Of a DNA stretch of 64,000 nucleotides, positions 1-12,774 are shown piece after piece. The stretch comes from Cavia porcellus (taxonomy: Eukaryota > Chordata > Mammalia > Rodentia > Caviidae). Under the pieces are notes generated by a model. The model saw nothing but the letters and a program-made list of their open reading frames with translations, ran no database searches and was not told the DNA's origin. Every line of letters begins with the position of its first letter. Position 1 is the first letter of the stretch. Location: assembly GCF_034190915.1 (NCBI RefSeq), contig NW_026947496.1, forward strand, positions 32,980,001-33,044,000, in the 5' to 3' direction. The position numbers were made by a program, and so were the translations under genes.

Positions 1-784
1 TCCCAATGTTCTAACTAGCTTTACTTAGGGCCTTCCAGGGACCAATCCTCATCCTGAAGGGGCTGCCAGTCAGGTTACCACATTAGCGTGGAAAAAGACA
101 CTATCATTTTGGAGGTCCAAAGAATTTTAGGAGTTGTATGATAGGAAACTGAATGAGAACCAAATTGAATATGCACATCATAATATTACACTCTCTCTGC
201 TCAGAAAGGTCTTGGGAACCTCTGAGATTACACTTTGAAAATTGCTCTTCGGGGGTATTTTTTTGGCCCTTTTTCTTTCATATGAATTTTAGCATCAGTT
301 TGTAGAGGTTAAAGAAAATACATTTATTTGTATAGCAGGGGATTTGTAAGTTAATTTACTAATAACTTTTTGGAATTGTATAGCCATGAACAAAACACAT
401 CATTCTCTAACTTTGAACACAATATATTATTCTATAACTTTAAGTCTTTTTACTATCTTCTTTTATTTAGAGAAAAAAGCAAAACAAAAGAGTAGGAATA
501 ATACACAATTTAAAAAGTAAATAGCTAGTTGACAAATTATATATTCTCATCTTAGAAGTAGTTGCTCAAGTCACAAAATCAAAGCATAAAAAGTGGGCAA
601 TCAAACAATGACAGCACAACCCATTCTGTTCGATGAGCTAACAAAAACAAAAAAATGGTTATCTATCTTGCACACTTAAACATATATACAGTTATATCCT
701 TTAGAGCACTTTCTTCTCTTTCATTATCTCAATATCTATTATACATTTGGATCTTATTATTCTTTCAGTTATTATTTTTATACT
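1..784. other. Unassigned AT-rich DNA
   Basis: No coding potential or repeat family is recognised. The A-rich part from about 480 to 784 directly precedes the antisense L1 3' end, so it could be a decayed L1 3' UTR. It does not visibly match the tandem-unit 3' UTR of the L1 at 24.3-30.3 kb. Confidence 0.4.
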
Positions 785-1724
785 AGAGAGATAATATGAT
801 ATTTATAAATATGAGTCTGATATTTTTCATTTATGAGGATAGTCTCAAGCTGCCTCCACTTACTTAGAAAAGCCTCAAGATCATCCTTTTTTATAGCAAG
901 TAATATTCCAGTGTATAAAAATACTGCATCTTTTTCACCCATTCTATGGTTGATGGGCATTTTGGTTGTTTCCAAGATTTAGCTATTACAAATTGTGCTA
1001 CTATAAGCATGGGTGCACATATATCACTGAAACATGACCTTTTTTTTCTGGGAAAATACCCAGAAGGGGAATAGCCGGATTGAATAGAACTTCCAATGCT
1101 AGTTTTTTGAGGAATCTCCATACTGATTTCCGTAGTGGCTACACCAGTCCACTCCCTCCAAAACTGGAGAAGGGTTCCTTTTTCTCCACAGCCTTGCCAA
1201 CATTTGTTATTGGTTGATTTCTTGATGGCAGCCATTCTTTCTGGAATGAGATGAAGTCTTAATGCTGTTTTAACTTGCATTCTTGAATGACCAGTGATGA
1301 TGACCATTTCTTCATGTATTTATTTGTCATTTGTATATCTTCATTTGAGAAATGTGTATTAATCTCAGATGCCCGTTTTTGGAGAGGGTCTTTGAATCTG
1401 GAGAGGTTGATGTTTTTCAGCTCTTTGTATGTTCTGGATATAAGTCCTTTGTCTGAGAAACTGCTGGCTAAAATTCTTTCCCATTCTGTGGGTTTTCATT
1501 TCACTTTGTTAGTGATTTTTTTCGAAGTGCAAAAACCTTTTAATAAGATGAGATCTCAGTTGTTGATTCCTTGAAGTTCTTCCTGTGCGATTTGTTGTTT
1601 TGTTTGTGAGTTCTTTGCCTAAGCCTATATCTCCAAGATTTCTTTCTACCTTGTCTTCCAGTATTCTGTTTTAATATTTAGATCTTTGACCCATTTTGAT
1701 TTTAGTTTAGTGCATGATGATAAA
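785..1724 (-). mobile_element. L1 LINE, 3' fragment of ORF2 (L1-a)
   Basis: Read on the minus strand this is the end of L1 ORF2. A frame at 891-1307 encodes the conserved C-terminal Cys segment ([15 protein letters not shown]) and the following block SDICAPM...KSWKQPKCPSTIEW; the matching L1 segment at 25089-25517 reads [17 protein letters not shown] and SDICAPMF...RSWKQPKGPSTEE. Frameshifts and stops break the rest. The copy is 5'-truncated at about 1724, inside ORF2, and contains no reverse transcriptase core. It is a dead insertion. Confidence 0.92.
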
Positions 1725-2015
1725 CTTTATTATCTTTCTTCATGTTTATTAGCATCTTCTTTGTTAGATCTAATATCTACCCTTTGTGTTATAATTACAT
1801 AATTTATGAATTTTGTTGTTATTTGAGAGGATCATTTTCCAATGTACATTTTAAAATTAGTTGGTTGCTGTTGCATAATTGGAATGACTTCAACTAATAC
1901 TTTAGGTACATTCCTCCCAGATATTTCTTAAGTGGAGAACTTATTTGACCTCAAGACATTTGTGTATACTGACCCCTTTAAGGCGTACTCTCCATCCTCT
2001 ACATAGAGCATTTAT
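1725..2015. other. Unassigned AT-rich DNA
   Basis: Nothing recognisable between the L1 fragment and the L2 3' end. Confidence 0.4.
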
Positions 2016-2385
2016 TATTTTGCTGGTCTGCATTCCTTCTTATCCTTCAGGTTTCCACTTGAATGTCCCTCTTCAGAGAGGCCTTGTAACAATCCTAACA
2101 AATTAAGACTCTGAGAGTCCCATCTTGCCCAAATCCTATTATTTTCCATCATTATCCCTGGCTGATTTTGTCATGTTTATTAAAATATATATTTATACAT
2201 GTTAACAGTTTTTTTTTCTTGTTTATGTTCTTGCCCTATTTTCTGTCACCCTCAACACTCTGTGACTCTTTGATGACAAAGGCTGTCTTGCCCACCACTG
2301 TATATCCAGCTTTTAACACGATTCCTATTTTGCTGGCATATCCTGATATGGAATTGCATTCAATAAAGATTTACTGAATGTACAA
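2016..2385 (+). mobile_element. L2 LINE, 3' end
   Basis: The order of landmarks fits the L2 3' terminus: a 'ccttcaggtttccacttgaatgt' type segment and 'tcagagaggcctt' near 2045-2090, then a 'tgtatatccagc' segment near 2300, then the terminal 'caataaagatttactgaatg' at about 2361-2380. It is diverged, as expected for a family predating placental radiation. Identification is from memory of the consensus. Confidence 0.7.
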
Positions 2386-3050
2386 CTACTTAAATATTCA
2401 AGTGGAAGAGACAACTAATTCATCCTTAAAAGTTTCACAAATAGTAATGAAACTGGAAGGATGATTTTATGTGTATATATGTGTATATCTATACCCCCAC
2501 GCCCTTCAAATCCTAGAAGATTATCAACATTTAGATGTTCTTAGCCTGTTGAGAATCCAGAAAAAAACACTTACTTGCACAAGAAATTTCAATTACACAA
2601 TGGAGATTAAAGTTTCAGCACTTGGGCGTAGTTGCAAAATGTTTTCTATTATATATATGCTCAAGAAAAAAAGAAAGGAGAAAGAAAGTCATCAAAATCC
2701 ATTAGGCATAGCCTTTAAAACACTAATCAAATTATTATGTTCATTGCAATCTTAAGAAAATTATTTCAAATCTTCAGATCTGAGGCCTGGAGACTGATAT
2801 TGATGATGTAGTTAAAATTCAAGAACTCATAGAAGCTTGGTTTTATAGGAATTTGTTAAGTCATCCAGCTAATACTAGTGAAGGGGTGACCTTCACCAGT
2901 CAGCACACAGGGTATTTCCTCACTTTCATGGTCTAAGTGATCTTCTTTTAAGGGCCCTAGTGAGCATCTATGAATCTTGCCACTGAGAATGCATTTATTT
3001 GTCTTTGGATAAAATAGCCAGCTATGATTTTCCTCTGGGGTAACTCTAAC
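2386..3050. other. Unassigned DNA
   Basis: No gene or repeat recognised. Short frames here (for example 2471-2755) have no recognisable domain. Confidence 0.4.
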
Positions 3051-3054
3051 TCCC

Positions 3055-3150
3055 TACATCCCAAGCACTGTAATTTGATGCATTTAATCCCACTTCCTGT
3101 TCAAAACAACATGTATATTTCCTCTTCCAGCAAGCAATAATTGGATTTCA
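3055..3150 (-). mobile_element. Possible MIR SINE fragment
   Basis: On the plus strand an 'aagcactgtaatttgatgca' segment is followed by 'tttaatcccactt' and 'aacaacatgtata', in the order of the reverse complement of MIR (size/threshold segment, then 'tttaatcctcacaac'). Divergence is high and the call is tentative. Confidence 0.35.
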
Positions 3151-3948
3151 CATCAGGAAATGTTTCAAGTTGTGCTGGGGGACACACCCTTTTTCCCAGT
3201 GCATCTGAGTGTTGCAACTTGCTGGACTCTACTTCGGAAGGAATCACAGGAGGGAATCAGTTTAGGGATGGGGCCAACTAGAGAAAAAGGCAAGGAAACC
3301 AGGTCCTGGTCCCAGATGAGTCTGAGTCATACATCTGAAAATAATCAATTCTCGAACTTTTAATTAGTCACGTGAGAACATCTACTTTTTAAAAATAAAA
3401 ATTGCTTTGGATTGTTAGATCTGTCTGCTGCAAGCAAAATAATTCTTGTGCATGGTAGGGACTTGATTAACGCTTTTGATTAATTTGCACATTTCCCCCT
3501 TTATCTTAAGGCCTCCTGTAACATCTGAAAGGATTTTTGATTTGAACAAATGGCAAAACAAATTGTTGCTAAAACATATTATAGCTCTTAATTCTGGGTC
3601 CAACATATCTATTTGACAGGCTAAAGTTTACTTATTGATTATTGCTATTTCCAGATGACTCCTGATAGCTAGAAAACTTTCTGAATTTTATGCTGATTTA
3701 AGATTAAAATGTAATTATTTGTTCTGAAGAAAGCATTTTTTCTTCTATCAACAATTGTATTTTCAATCAGATGTGTTGATTTAGTTAATACAATTCTTAG
3801 TAAAGGAGTTTAAAAACTAGGAAGTATAATATGTTTTTCAGAATTAAATATGACAAATAATTTTGCTTAGAATTAACTGATTCATTCATGTAAATGGAAA
3901 ATGAAAATTATTTGTAATCCTATCACCAGAGAAAATAGCTGGTGTTTT
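3151..3948. other. Unassigned DNA with TAAT-rich segment
   Basis: No gene or known repeat is seen. 3400-3720 is AT-rich but not simple-sequence and carries several TTAA/TAAT cores (for example near 3460-3490). It could be a conserved non-coding element, which cannot be judged without another species. Confidence 0.35.
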
Positions 3949-4110
3949 GGATTTTTTTTTTTTTTTTTTTTTGAGGCCCAGTCTCACTATGTAGTGGAGA
4001 CTGGCCTTGAGCTCACTATGTAGTCCAGGCTGGCCTTGAATTTGTGGTGATCCTCCTGCCCCAGCCTCCTGAGTGCTGGAATTACAGCATGTACCACCAT
4101 GCCTGGCTTA
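3949..4110 (-). mobile_element. B1-type SINE, antisense
   Basis: An oligo-T run (3951-3972, the SINE tail read in antisense) is followed by 'tctcactatgtagt', 'caggctggccttgaa', 'ctcctgccccagcctcctga', 'gtgctggaattacag' and 'accaccatgcctggct'. This is the reverse complement of a 7SL-derived B1 monomer. The segment 'ctcactatgtagt' occurs twice about 36 bp apart, an internal duplication. Confidence 0.9.
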
Positions 4111-4302
4111 TATAGATAATTTTTATATATAGCATTTTTTGTTAAATAGTAAGTGAATGAAATCATCCTATGTCTACTCTGTATATTTACTAATTGGAAA
4201 AATGTAAAGTCCTATGTCAAAATATATAAATATCATTACTTTGAATGATTAGTATTCCATTGTATAGATATACCAAAACAGTTTTTAAAAAACATTCTTA
4301 GC

Positions 4303-4500
4303 AGGATGTGGTAGTGCATGCCTCTAATCTCAACACTCTGAAATGCTGAAACAGGAAAATTGAAAGTTTGAGCCTAGTCTGAATAAAATACAACTTAGCT
4401 TGATACTTCCTTAAAATTAAAAAAAATTAGGATTGTAGTTCAGTAGGAAGACCACAGACTTCTGCAGTACTATAAAAAACATTAAAAATAAAAAAGTGAA
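4303..4500 (+). mobile_element. B1 SINE followed by ID-like segment
   Basis: 4303-4383 is a diverged sense B1 ('gatgtggtagtgcatgcct', 'ctaatctcaacactctg', 'gaaaattgaaagtttgagcc'). 4424-4480 looks ID/tRNA-like ('ggattgtagttcagtaggaa') and ends in an A-rich tail by 4500. The order B1 then ID resembles the dimeric B1-dID elements of some non-murid rodents, but two separate insertions are possible. Confidence 0.6.
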
Positions 4501-6785
4501 AATAATCGATTCCCTAATGTTAGTTTTACAAATGAGTTTAATAAGCCACCATGCACTTAGATAATATTTTAAGAATAATATCTAAGAATGATAATGGCTG
4601 AAACATTAAAAAATTGATACATGTTGCCAAATATCCTTCCCAAGTCTATCTGTAGCAGCTTTCTGTTTAATCACAAACCTCCAGATGATCATTTTTGTTC
4701 ATTTTTACCTGACACATCGAAGATAAATATCCTGCTAGCATTTTAGTTTGAATTTCTTTAATAACTAAGACCATGGAACTTTTCCCTGGCTAGCCCATAG
4801 ATTTGTATCGCTGTAAGAAACCTCCCAGAATCTTAGGGCAATACTGCTCCGAATTCCAGGTTCCAGCAGCGTGGCTCTGCCTCAGTGGTGCTAAGTGATT
4901 CCCTGGCAAGGCCAAAATCACTCTGCTTCCAGGGCTGGCCCCTAGGTCAGTAAGGGCACCATGGCTCTGCACAGCACTCCCAGCATGCAACAGAAAACTG
5001 AAGCTGGTCGGCAGGACAGAGTGAACACACAGGACCAGTTACTTGTAGCTAGATTCCAACTGGCCCAGCCTCCCATCGTCTCATTCTCTTTGCCAGCTGA
5101 GACTGGGAATGGGAAGGAAACTACCTCCATGCAAGAAACCACACACCCACATTGCAAAGGGATAGGAACACGGGGGAAGGGAGCCATAGCTGATTTTTCA
5201 AATCCTCTACCACACATTGTTTCTTTAGGTTAATTCTTAACAGGTAGACCAAAACTCGCCTCAATCTCTTTTGAAACAAACTTGCATTTTGGAAAGTATT
5301 CAGGTCATTTTTCTCAACTTGAAGAGTATATCATGACAGATTGACTTCTTCATCTGTCTCTTGGGTCAATAAAAACATTAATCTAATGTCTTCTATCAGC
5401 TGTATCCATTTTCTGTCAGCCAGTGGTCACTTCAGTTAATTCAAGTGTGGATTTGTCAAGTCAGTCACTGCCGAAGTGAAGATTAATCCATTAGCTCCAT
5501 CACTGGAACTTTTTCCTGTACACATTTCAAACTGAATGGAGTGACTTTTTTCCCATTTAAATGCACTTATTAATTAAGGTGCTTAATATTTTCCAGGTTC
5601 TAATAACGATATACTGCCCAATAGAAGGAGTTTCTTCTGTGATTCAATTTTCTTGGCCTTATATCCAGGAAATTTCCTCTACAGTTTTTTTTCTGTAACA
5701 CTTCTAGTGCTGAGATTCAAGGGTATGGAGGGCTTTTATTTTAGAAAATTATGCCTTCCTTAGTAAAGGTCATTCAGAATGAAAATAAATGTATGTGCTG
5801 ATAATCTGAATACTCTTTGAACATACAATTGTCTTTACCAAAAAAGATGAATAGAAAAGATACAAGATCAAATGAGCACATTAATTTTTAAAAATCTGCA
5901 TTCATTTCCTTAGCAAAGTGTGTAAATTGCAAATTTGATAGTGGTCCAGCTATCTCCAGTCATAGCTTTGGCCCAGTATTCATGATAGTCACCACTTTGT
6001 GCAGCATGTTTGTCCTATATTGTATCCTAGGAGAAGTTTCAGGGACAACCAGAAGCAAGGCAGACACAGATCCCATGAAGTTTACAAGCTACAATGAGGC
6101 AGATAATTAAGATTGTGATTGCAATAAGTTGTGACAAGCAATTTTGCCTTCAGACCCAGACAAAATACTCAGGACTTACAAGGGTCTTACATTTCTCAAA
6201 GTCAAAAGAATAAATTCATCAAGACACAATGGGTATTGTCTGAAAATACATCACTTTCAGGTAAGGAAGATAATGTACAAAAGTTATTTGCAAAGAGCCA
6301 TGGCTACATGGAGAATACTGACTCCAAGATCTATGGACATCTCTGAAGTTTTTTACAGGGAGGAGTAAAGAAGACTATGGACAACTAGAGGTAGAAAATT
6401 GGGATCTGAGGGTGGAGTGTTAAGACAGTGATCACCTTTGCTGGTGAACATCCCACCTCAGGAGCATCCTAGAGAGACACTGTCATGAATTCTGATACTT
6501 GAGGATGGGCCAAAGTTGAGGATGGAGGCTAGCCTGTCAAGTGTAGTCCAGCCACGTTAGTCCAATCATTGAATAGGAATAATCCATTAACTAGTGATTT
6601 CCTACTGCGCATTTTTTTCTTCTGTAAATCTGTATAACTTATACCCCTTCACTGTTTTTTTTTCTTTCTTTTCTTTTCTCCTTAAATAAAAATTAAAAAA
6701 AAAAAAGGAATTGGAAACCAGGAGCAGTTTATTTATTTTGAAAAATCTATTGTTTTCCAAGCAATTTATATTAATATCTATTCAT
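4501..6785. other. Unassigned, mostly unique-looking DNA
   Basis: No gene, RNA or clear repeat is seen. The overlapping opposite-strand frames at 4942-5217 and 4961-5233 share no recognisable domain. A pyrimidine run and an A run occur at about 6655-6707. 5290-5600 has a non-repetitive, TAAT-containing look discussed under findings. Confidence 0.4.
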
Positions 6786-6786
6786 T

Positions 6787-7033
6787 TGTATTAGTTATAT
6801 ATTGCTACCCTAAAATATATAGACTTCAAACAGTAACAGGCATTCATTATTCTCCCAATTTAGGAGACAATAGCTTAACTGGGAGGTTAGCTGAGGATGA
6901 AATCCTCTGTAGACATGGCAAGTGCAGGATTTCCCTTCTCCATGCTGGCCAGGCTTTGGGAGGCTTCTGCAAAACATAGCAGCTGCTTTACCCTAGGAAA
7001 AATGACCCAGTCTAGACAGAGGCAGAGAGAAGA
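6787..7033 (-). mobile_element. Possible ancient MLT-like repeat interrupted by an LTR
   Basis: The start 'gtattagttatatattgcta' with a following 'ttcattattctcccaattta' resembles the antisense end of old mammalian LTR/MLT-like repeats. The solo LTR beginning at 7034 truncates it. The family is not assigned with confidence. Confidence 0.35.
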
Positions 7034-7421
7034 TGTTTTGATTACTTTTCTCTTGTTGCTGAGACAAAATGCCCAATGCCCAAAATTAAAGAAGAAAAGG
7101 CTTATTTAGCTCACCGTTTGTGGAGGTTTTAGTCCATACTTTTCTGGCTTCAAGGCAAAAGTGGAACATGGCAGAAGGCAACAGTCCCCTGCAACCTGAA
7201 GACAGCAAAAGCAGCAAGAGCGAAAAAAGGGAGGACTGTGAGGAGAAGACTCTTTCTGTTCCTTATGTTGTATGTAGGCCACCCACTCTAGGGTAGTTGT
7301 AGCGTTCACACACCTATAATCCCAGCACTGGACCATGAATCAATCACAAATTCTAGAAGCCTGAACCCATGACTGCATGAGGCTTTTGCGGGGGGGATAT
7401 ATCTAGACACAGACCATAACA
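7034..7421 (-). mobile_element. Solo LTR, ERVL-MaLR type (family A copy 1)
   Basis: The sequence begins tg and ends ca, and is flanked by near-identical 5-bp direct repeats (gaaga 7029-7033, gaagg 7422-7426), as expected for ERVL-type integration. On the minus strand it reads 'tgttatggtctgtgtctaga', 'agcctcatgcagtcat', 'ctagaatttgtgattgattc' and 'taaaacctccacaaac', which match the LTRs at 19265-19654 and 61973-62328 in order and spacing. No internal retroviral genes are present, so it is a solo LTR of 388 bp. Confidence 0.85.
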
Positions 7422-10400
7422 GAAGGAGACATCCTTTCTATGCCCTCACATTGGAAGTCACAAAAAGTCACCCTTAGCACAATCTGTTCATCAGAAAAAA
7501 ATGATTAAGTCCAGAGCACTTTTAGGTGAAGAAGAAGAAGAAGAAATAGGTTCCAATTTTTGAAGGAAACTGCATCAGTGAAGATTTGGATGGTATTCGG
7601 CAGTATACAGACACTCTTTGTAAAATTAGATGGCATTTATCTGTCTAATTCATACAGTATTTTACCTGTGAAGACAGAATTGTTTTTGTTTTTCCATCTC
7701 CAACATTTACAAAAATCTCTTATTCATGTGAAAAAGACAGAGATGTGGAATCACCACCATGATTTTTGGGAGAAGAGCTGTATTTGTTGGTGAAAGTTCT
7801 TGATTCAAAGGTGAAAAGGCGGAGCTTCCATAGGCCTATGGGATGAATTTGCTTCAGGACCAAATGAGAAGGTGGGAGGAATAGGAGCGAAAGAAAGAAA
7901 AGGAGAGAAAGGCGTAACTCAAAGATGGTAGGAGGTGGTGTTCTCCTTCCCTAGACTCCTCAAGCAAATTTAAAGTCACCCAATAAGAAGATAAGGGGTG
8001 TATTTGCAAACTATGGTAGAGCTGGCCCTTCTAGGACTAAACTAAAAAACACATGTGATTGTGGGGGGTAAATGAAGAGAAATAGGAGCTCATGAAGTTT
8101 GCAGAATGAGGTAAGTGTGGGTTGGTCATGATGAAGCAGAGAGCCTCCCAAAACCCTGAAACCAAGAACCCAGGTTGAGGTCAGCAGGATCTGTAAAGGG
8201 GAGAGAGGACCAGCTGATATGTAGATGCATGCGATTTCTAGAAGTTCTTCTATTTTGCTGAGTCAAACACATGATCAGATCACTGTTTAGTGAATTTCTA
8301 CTTCTGGTGCTAAATTTTAACAGCAGAAAATGTTGGAAAGTAACTCTGGGGACTTTTTAAATTGGAAGAAAATACTTATTTAACTGGGAGAGGGGTGAGG
8401 TAGAGCATGAAATATGACTTTACTTACTGTTCACATATGTGTCTACATTGCTGTCTCCACACTCCCTCTGAGATCTAAAAGGTCCCCAGCATTTAGGAAG
8501 CTCTTAGTATTTAACTACTGTGGATTTTATTCTTCTGTTTTAGAAGCATGTTGTTATAATATTATAAAATCCTGGCCAGGACCAAATGAATGATCCAGAA
8601 CAAAGGGTAAGCATGTAAGGTGACCCTTACTTAGTAGTTTGAAAATCCATTTTGAGAAGCTAACTGCAAAATGACCTTCCTCAAAGAGCCTTTTCTGTAT
8701 TTTAAATTTTTTTCTGAAAAGACAATAAATATCCCCAAATTTCATCTTCTAAAAGTTTAAATAACTTTTCTTTAGCAGTAAAAAATTATTGCCTGAGGTC
8801 TCATGGCCTGACTGTCCTGGACACCTACTCATGTGAAGAATCTAATCCACAATATGCTTATTCTAGGAACCCTGGACAGAAACCAGGTATAATTTAACAG
8901 TCTGTACAAAGCTAGTGACTAAGAACACACTATTATTGTTTGGAAGCATTGCAGGTACAGTGACCTTTTTCCTTTTTTTTCTTTTAATATTAGCTTTTGC
9001 AATTAAGGCTTTGAGTTTTGCTCATCCTGTGTGATCTTCTGGGTGTCAACTGCAAATTCAAAGTGGATTAAGTTAAACTCATAGAGACAGAATATTCCCT
9101 AGGAACACAGCCCCCAATTTAGGGCTCCCTTAAGAATGTAGGGAGGTAGTTTTCTCTTGGGTTTCGACTTGAGTCTGAAGCATGAGAAGATATTATTCAA
9201 CCTCCCATAACCTTTTTTTTTTTTGCCATATTTTTTTTCTAGAGTTGGTAAGCTCAAGAGCTGAGACATATTCGAAGCACAGCAATTGAGCTGCAGCTCA
9301 TGGGGACAGTTGCTCGTTGACTTTGTTCCTAAACCAGTCTGTCACATTCTTGGTGAAATGCCAATGCTTTCTATACCTTATAATGTTGCCTAAACTAGTA
9401 ACTTTAAAAAAAAGATGACTCATGTTTATTTCACCTTACTCAGGTGGAGAGTTTGGGGTTTTTGTTTGTCTATTGCAGTCAGCCTCAGCTAGAAAGCTCA
9501 CATTAGCTCATGTCTCCATTTTCAGCTTTATGTGACTCAGCTGCTCCCCTGTTACCTCAAATGAACTCTGCTCTTCTCCCCTTTAAAACTGTTTCATTTT
9601 AAATGACTTCATTTGAGGCCTCCATAAGAGCACCTATGAGACTTACTTGTGTGGCTGTGCTTTTTCTAAATGTGTATTTTCTCATCAGCCTAAGAATAAC
9701 CATTCTTCACAGTGATTTCTACTCTCTCCTGTCTTTTTTTCCTCTCTCCTCTCTTATGCCCATGTATTTTATGGCCTTCCCTGCTGCCCCAAGCCAACCT
9801 GCTCTTTTCTACTCAACAATTTCTCAGCTTCTGCTATGTATTGCAATGACCTTCATGCTGGCGATGCAAAGATGAAAGTACAGAGCTCAGAGTCCAGACA
9901 AAAAAGAAGACAAAGATAGAAGGAAGCCATTAACAATGAAAGTAGATTGTTCTCTACTTTGTGAAGTGCAGACACCAATGTGGATAAAATGGTCACAAGC
10001 CAGCTGGATTGGAAGGAGGTGACAGTGATCCGTTACTGCACCCCCAGACAAGGACAGACTACGGAGGCCTAGTCAAGGAACCCTTAACTTGTGATTCAAG
10101 GCATAATGTCTAGGTGTACCCCCAGAGAGCTGGCAGAGCTCTCTTGTTAGGGGGTCATGTTCTCCCACTGGGCCACTGCAGTGGGGAATGAGGGCAGAAA
10201 ACAACTGAATTCAGGTGACTCATAGGCTGTGCTGATTATTTTCTACCTGGTTTTGTGGGGGTTACAAAGATCCTGCCTCCAAATCCCTTATGGTCTATTT
10301 AGTAGGAAAAACCATTAGCAAGCACAGAGAGGCAATCAAATAATTTTTGTAGCACAACCTATCAGCCTACGCTAATTGGTCTTTTGGGCACCCAAGTGCT

Positions 10401-10744
10401 GTTGGGTGCAGACGTAAGAGAACTAATAAGCTGGTCATAGCTACTTCCTGAGGAGGAGAGCTTGAGTGTGGAGGATCTAATTGTTTCCAATCTTTGCTGT
10501 TACGAGAGTACATTATGTTCAATCTGTCAATGCATAAATCTTTTACTACATTTTGGGCTTCTTTCTCAAGACAAATGCCCTCAATACAGTCAATCACGAG
10601 AATAAACACTTTTAGTTAATTTTGATTAATTACCACATAGTTTCCTGTTGTTTTCTGAAGAGATTATGTAAATGTATACTCCTCATCCCCAGCAATATAT
10701 ATAGGTGGCCACTTCAAAAGCTAAGTAGCATCAATAACTGTGTT
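7422..10744. other. Unassigned DNA
   Basis: No gene or clear interspersed repeat is recognised over about 3.3 kb. Minor features are a (GAA)n run near 7531-7547, a purine-rich tract around 7868-7915 and a T run at about 9211-9222. The short frames here have no recognisable domain. Confidence 0.4.
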
Positions 10745-10885
10745 TTGAAAAAACATTTCCAATACTGAAACAATCTCATTTTTTCTTTCCATTTTTCTGA
10801 TTACCAGTGATGTTGAACATGTTATCATACGTTTATTAGTCATTTTTATATCCTTTTTTTGCCAACTAGCTGTCTCTTTTTGTCT
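10745..10885 (-). mobile_element. Old L1 fragment, antisense
   Basis: Segments 'ttttctgattaccagtgatg', 'ttgaacatgttatcatacg' and 'tttgtcttttgctcca' follow the order of an antisense old mammalian L1 (L1M-like) near the ORF2 C-terminus. Edges are uncertain. Confidence 0.6.
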
Positions 10886-12145
10886 TTTGCTCCACTGAGC
10901 CTCTATAGATGAATTATATAACAACAACAGGTCTGAAATGAAATGCTAAAAATGTTATTTTTGACATTAGACTGACCAAGGGTTCACAACTGAAAGTTAT
11001 GGTTCTTAAGACAGATTAGAAAGTTCATGTCTGGATGACCTCTGAGTCAGGAGATAATTCTGTGACTGGAGTGTGCTAGCATTTTTCCCAAAATGGTGGG
11101 CTGGGTGCCAGCATCAGATGCTGCCTCGGATTAGCCTGCATTCCACCTCAAAGGAATCTAAGCCTTTAATGCACAAAGGGTATTTTACTTTTAAGTTTAA
11201 TTTTAAAGATAGTAGGATCACAAATTGTATTCTAGTGTGGAGCAATATACATAAGCCTTGGTATTTTAAGTAAGGGTATACATATTTGGTAAAGCTCATT
11301 TTGAGATCTCATTTTGTGTGGAAAAATTAGAATTATCTTTCTAGCTTCATACTTATTAAAACTGGGTACATATTTACAAACCTGGTTTTACGCTACACCC
11401 TGAAATAAGTCTAGACAATAGCAGACGTTAGTTTTCTAGGTTGTTGGGTATTCATATTTAAGATTTATAGGTTTCATAATTTTTGTCTTTACTTTTATAT
11501 AGACAACTGAGAAAAATGTGTTTAGTTGTGGGATACCTTATTATTTTGTCTGCTTCTATTGATTATTAAGCTATTTTTATATGTTTCAGTTCCGTAAATA
11601 TCATAGCTCTACAGAAGTACCTGTCACTGTTCTATTTCTCTTAATAATTTGTAATGAAAAGAAATACAGAAAAACGATGTAAAGGTGAGCGAGATATTAT
11701 TACTGAGGACCATGGTACAAGATTTTCAGAGTAAATCTTGCAGAAAATAAACAAGTGTGTTTTAGGATGTGATGGAGAGCCAGTTTCTTCATCTGATTTT
11801 GTTTGATGAGATGACATTGAAAGATAACAGTTTTAATATTCAGTAATCTCTGAATTTATTGTTTTGTGTATTTTAATAAGTGCTTTCAGATGGTGTTTTA
11901 TCTCTTAAGAATATTTAACTTTCTTCCAGGTAAATTAATAGTGATATTCTGCCTTTTCCATTCAAATGAGATGTGTGAATGGCTCTGAGTAGGGCCTGCC
12001 TTTTGAGTCGCTTGACCATAGAAAGAACTGGTTTTAATGTGGAGAATTTCACACTGTGTTTAAAAAACCCAAGGATGGCAAGGGAAGTCTCAGGAGTCAC
12101 AGTGAGGGACAGATGCCGGTGGCAGAGGAAAAAAATACAACGAGA
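10886..12145. other. Unassigned DNA
   Basis: AT-rich sequence with no recognised gene or repeat. Confidence 0.4.
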
Positions 12146-12149
12146 TTTG

Positions 12150-12228
12150 TGACTTAGCACACTGACCTCTGTTTTTCACCTAAAAAATAAGTATTTAGTA
12201 GAATATAGAATTGAATGAGGTGATGTAC
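12150..12228 (+). mobile_element. MIR SINE 3' part
   Basis: 'ctgacctctgtttttcacct' followed by 'aaaaaataagtat' and 'gaatgaggtgatgtacatta' fits the MIR core-to-3' part (order 'cctcatctgtaaaat', 'aatgag...acatgtaaag'). It abuts a hAT remnant in an arrangement repeated at 15.8-16.1 kb. Confidence 0.5.
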
Positions 12229-12330
12229 ATTAAGTGGTTCTCAGACTCTAATGTGTACTGTAATCACTAGCAGAGTAATAATTACCAGAATACAGAGGCC
12301 CATATGTATCGACAAATGTAATACTTTCTG
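12229..12330 (+). mobile_element. hAT-Charlie-like DNA transposon remnant
   Basis: It starts with 'tggttctcagactctaatgt', typical of the terminal inverted repeat region of MER5/MER20-class non-autonomous hAT elements, followed by 'actgtaatcac' and 'cagaggcccatatg'. The distal half is not clearly preserved. Confidence 0.5.
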
Positions 12331-12774
12331 TCATATGTTTTTGTTTTTGAATATTTCTTGTCCAAAGTACCCACACACACTAATGTGTGAAAAACCCTTT
12401 TAAAATCTTCAAACAGGAGATGCTTAACTGTGTTAGGAAAGTCTATTTTCAACAAGAGAGGAACACATGTTTTTAGCAATATCACAACATATCCATTGAA
12501 ACATTTCAAAACATCCATTTTTAAGATTCTCTTTCATGTAACAAATATCTTTTGAAAAGAAGCAATTACTTTTCCTCTCTACTTAGAGTAACCTTTTCTT
12601 CTTTTTCAAGGGCCGATGAAGTGTGCTGCTTCTATATAGAACAGTGTCTGGCCTGCAGTACTGAGCTGTCTCCAAATGGATCTTGCGCACATAATGCTTT
12701 CTCCGATTTGCTCTCTGTATTGCTTTCATAATAGTCTTACTTAAAATAAATCTGGACCTTGACACTTGCCCCTG
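12331..12774. other. Unassigned DNA
   Basis: Nothing recognised. Confidence 0.35.
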
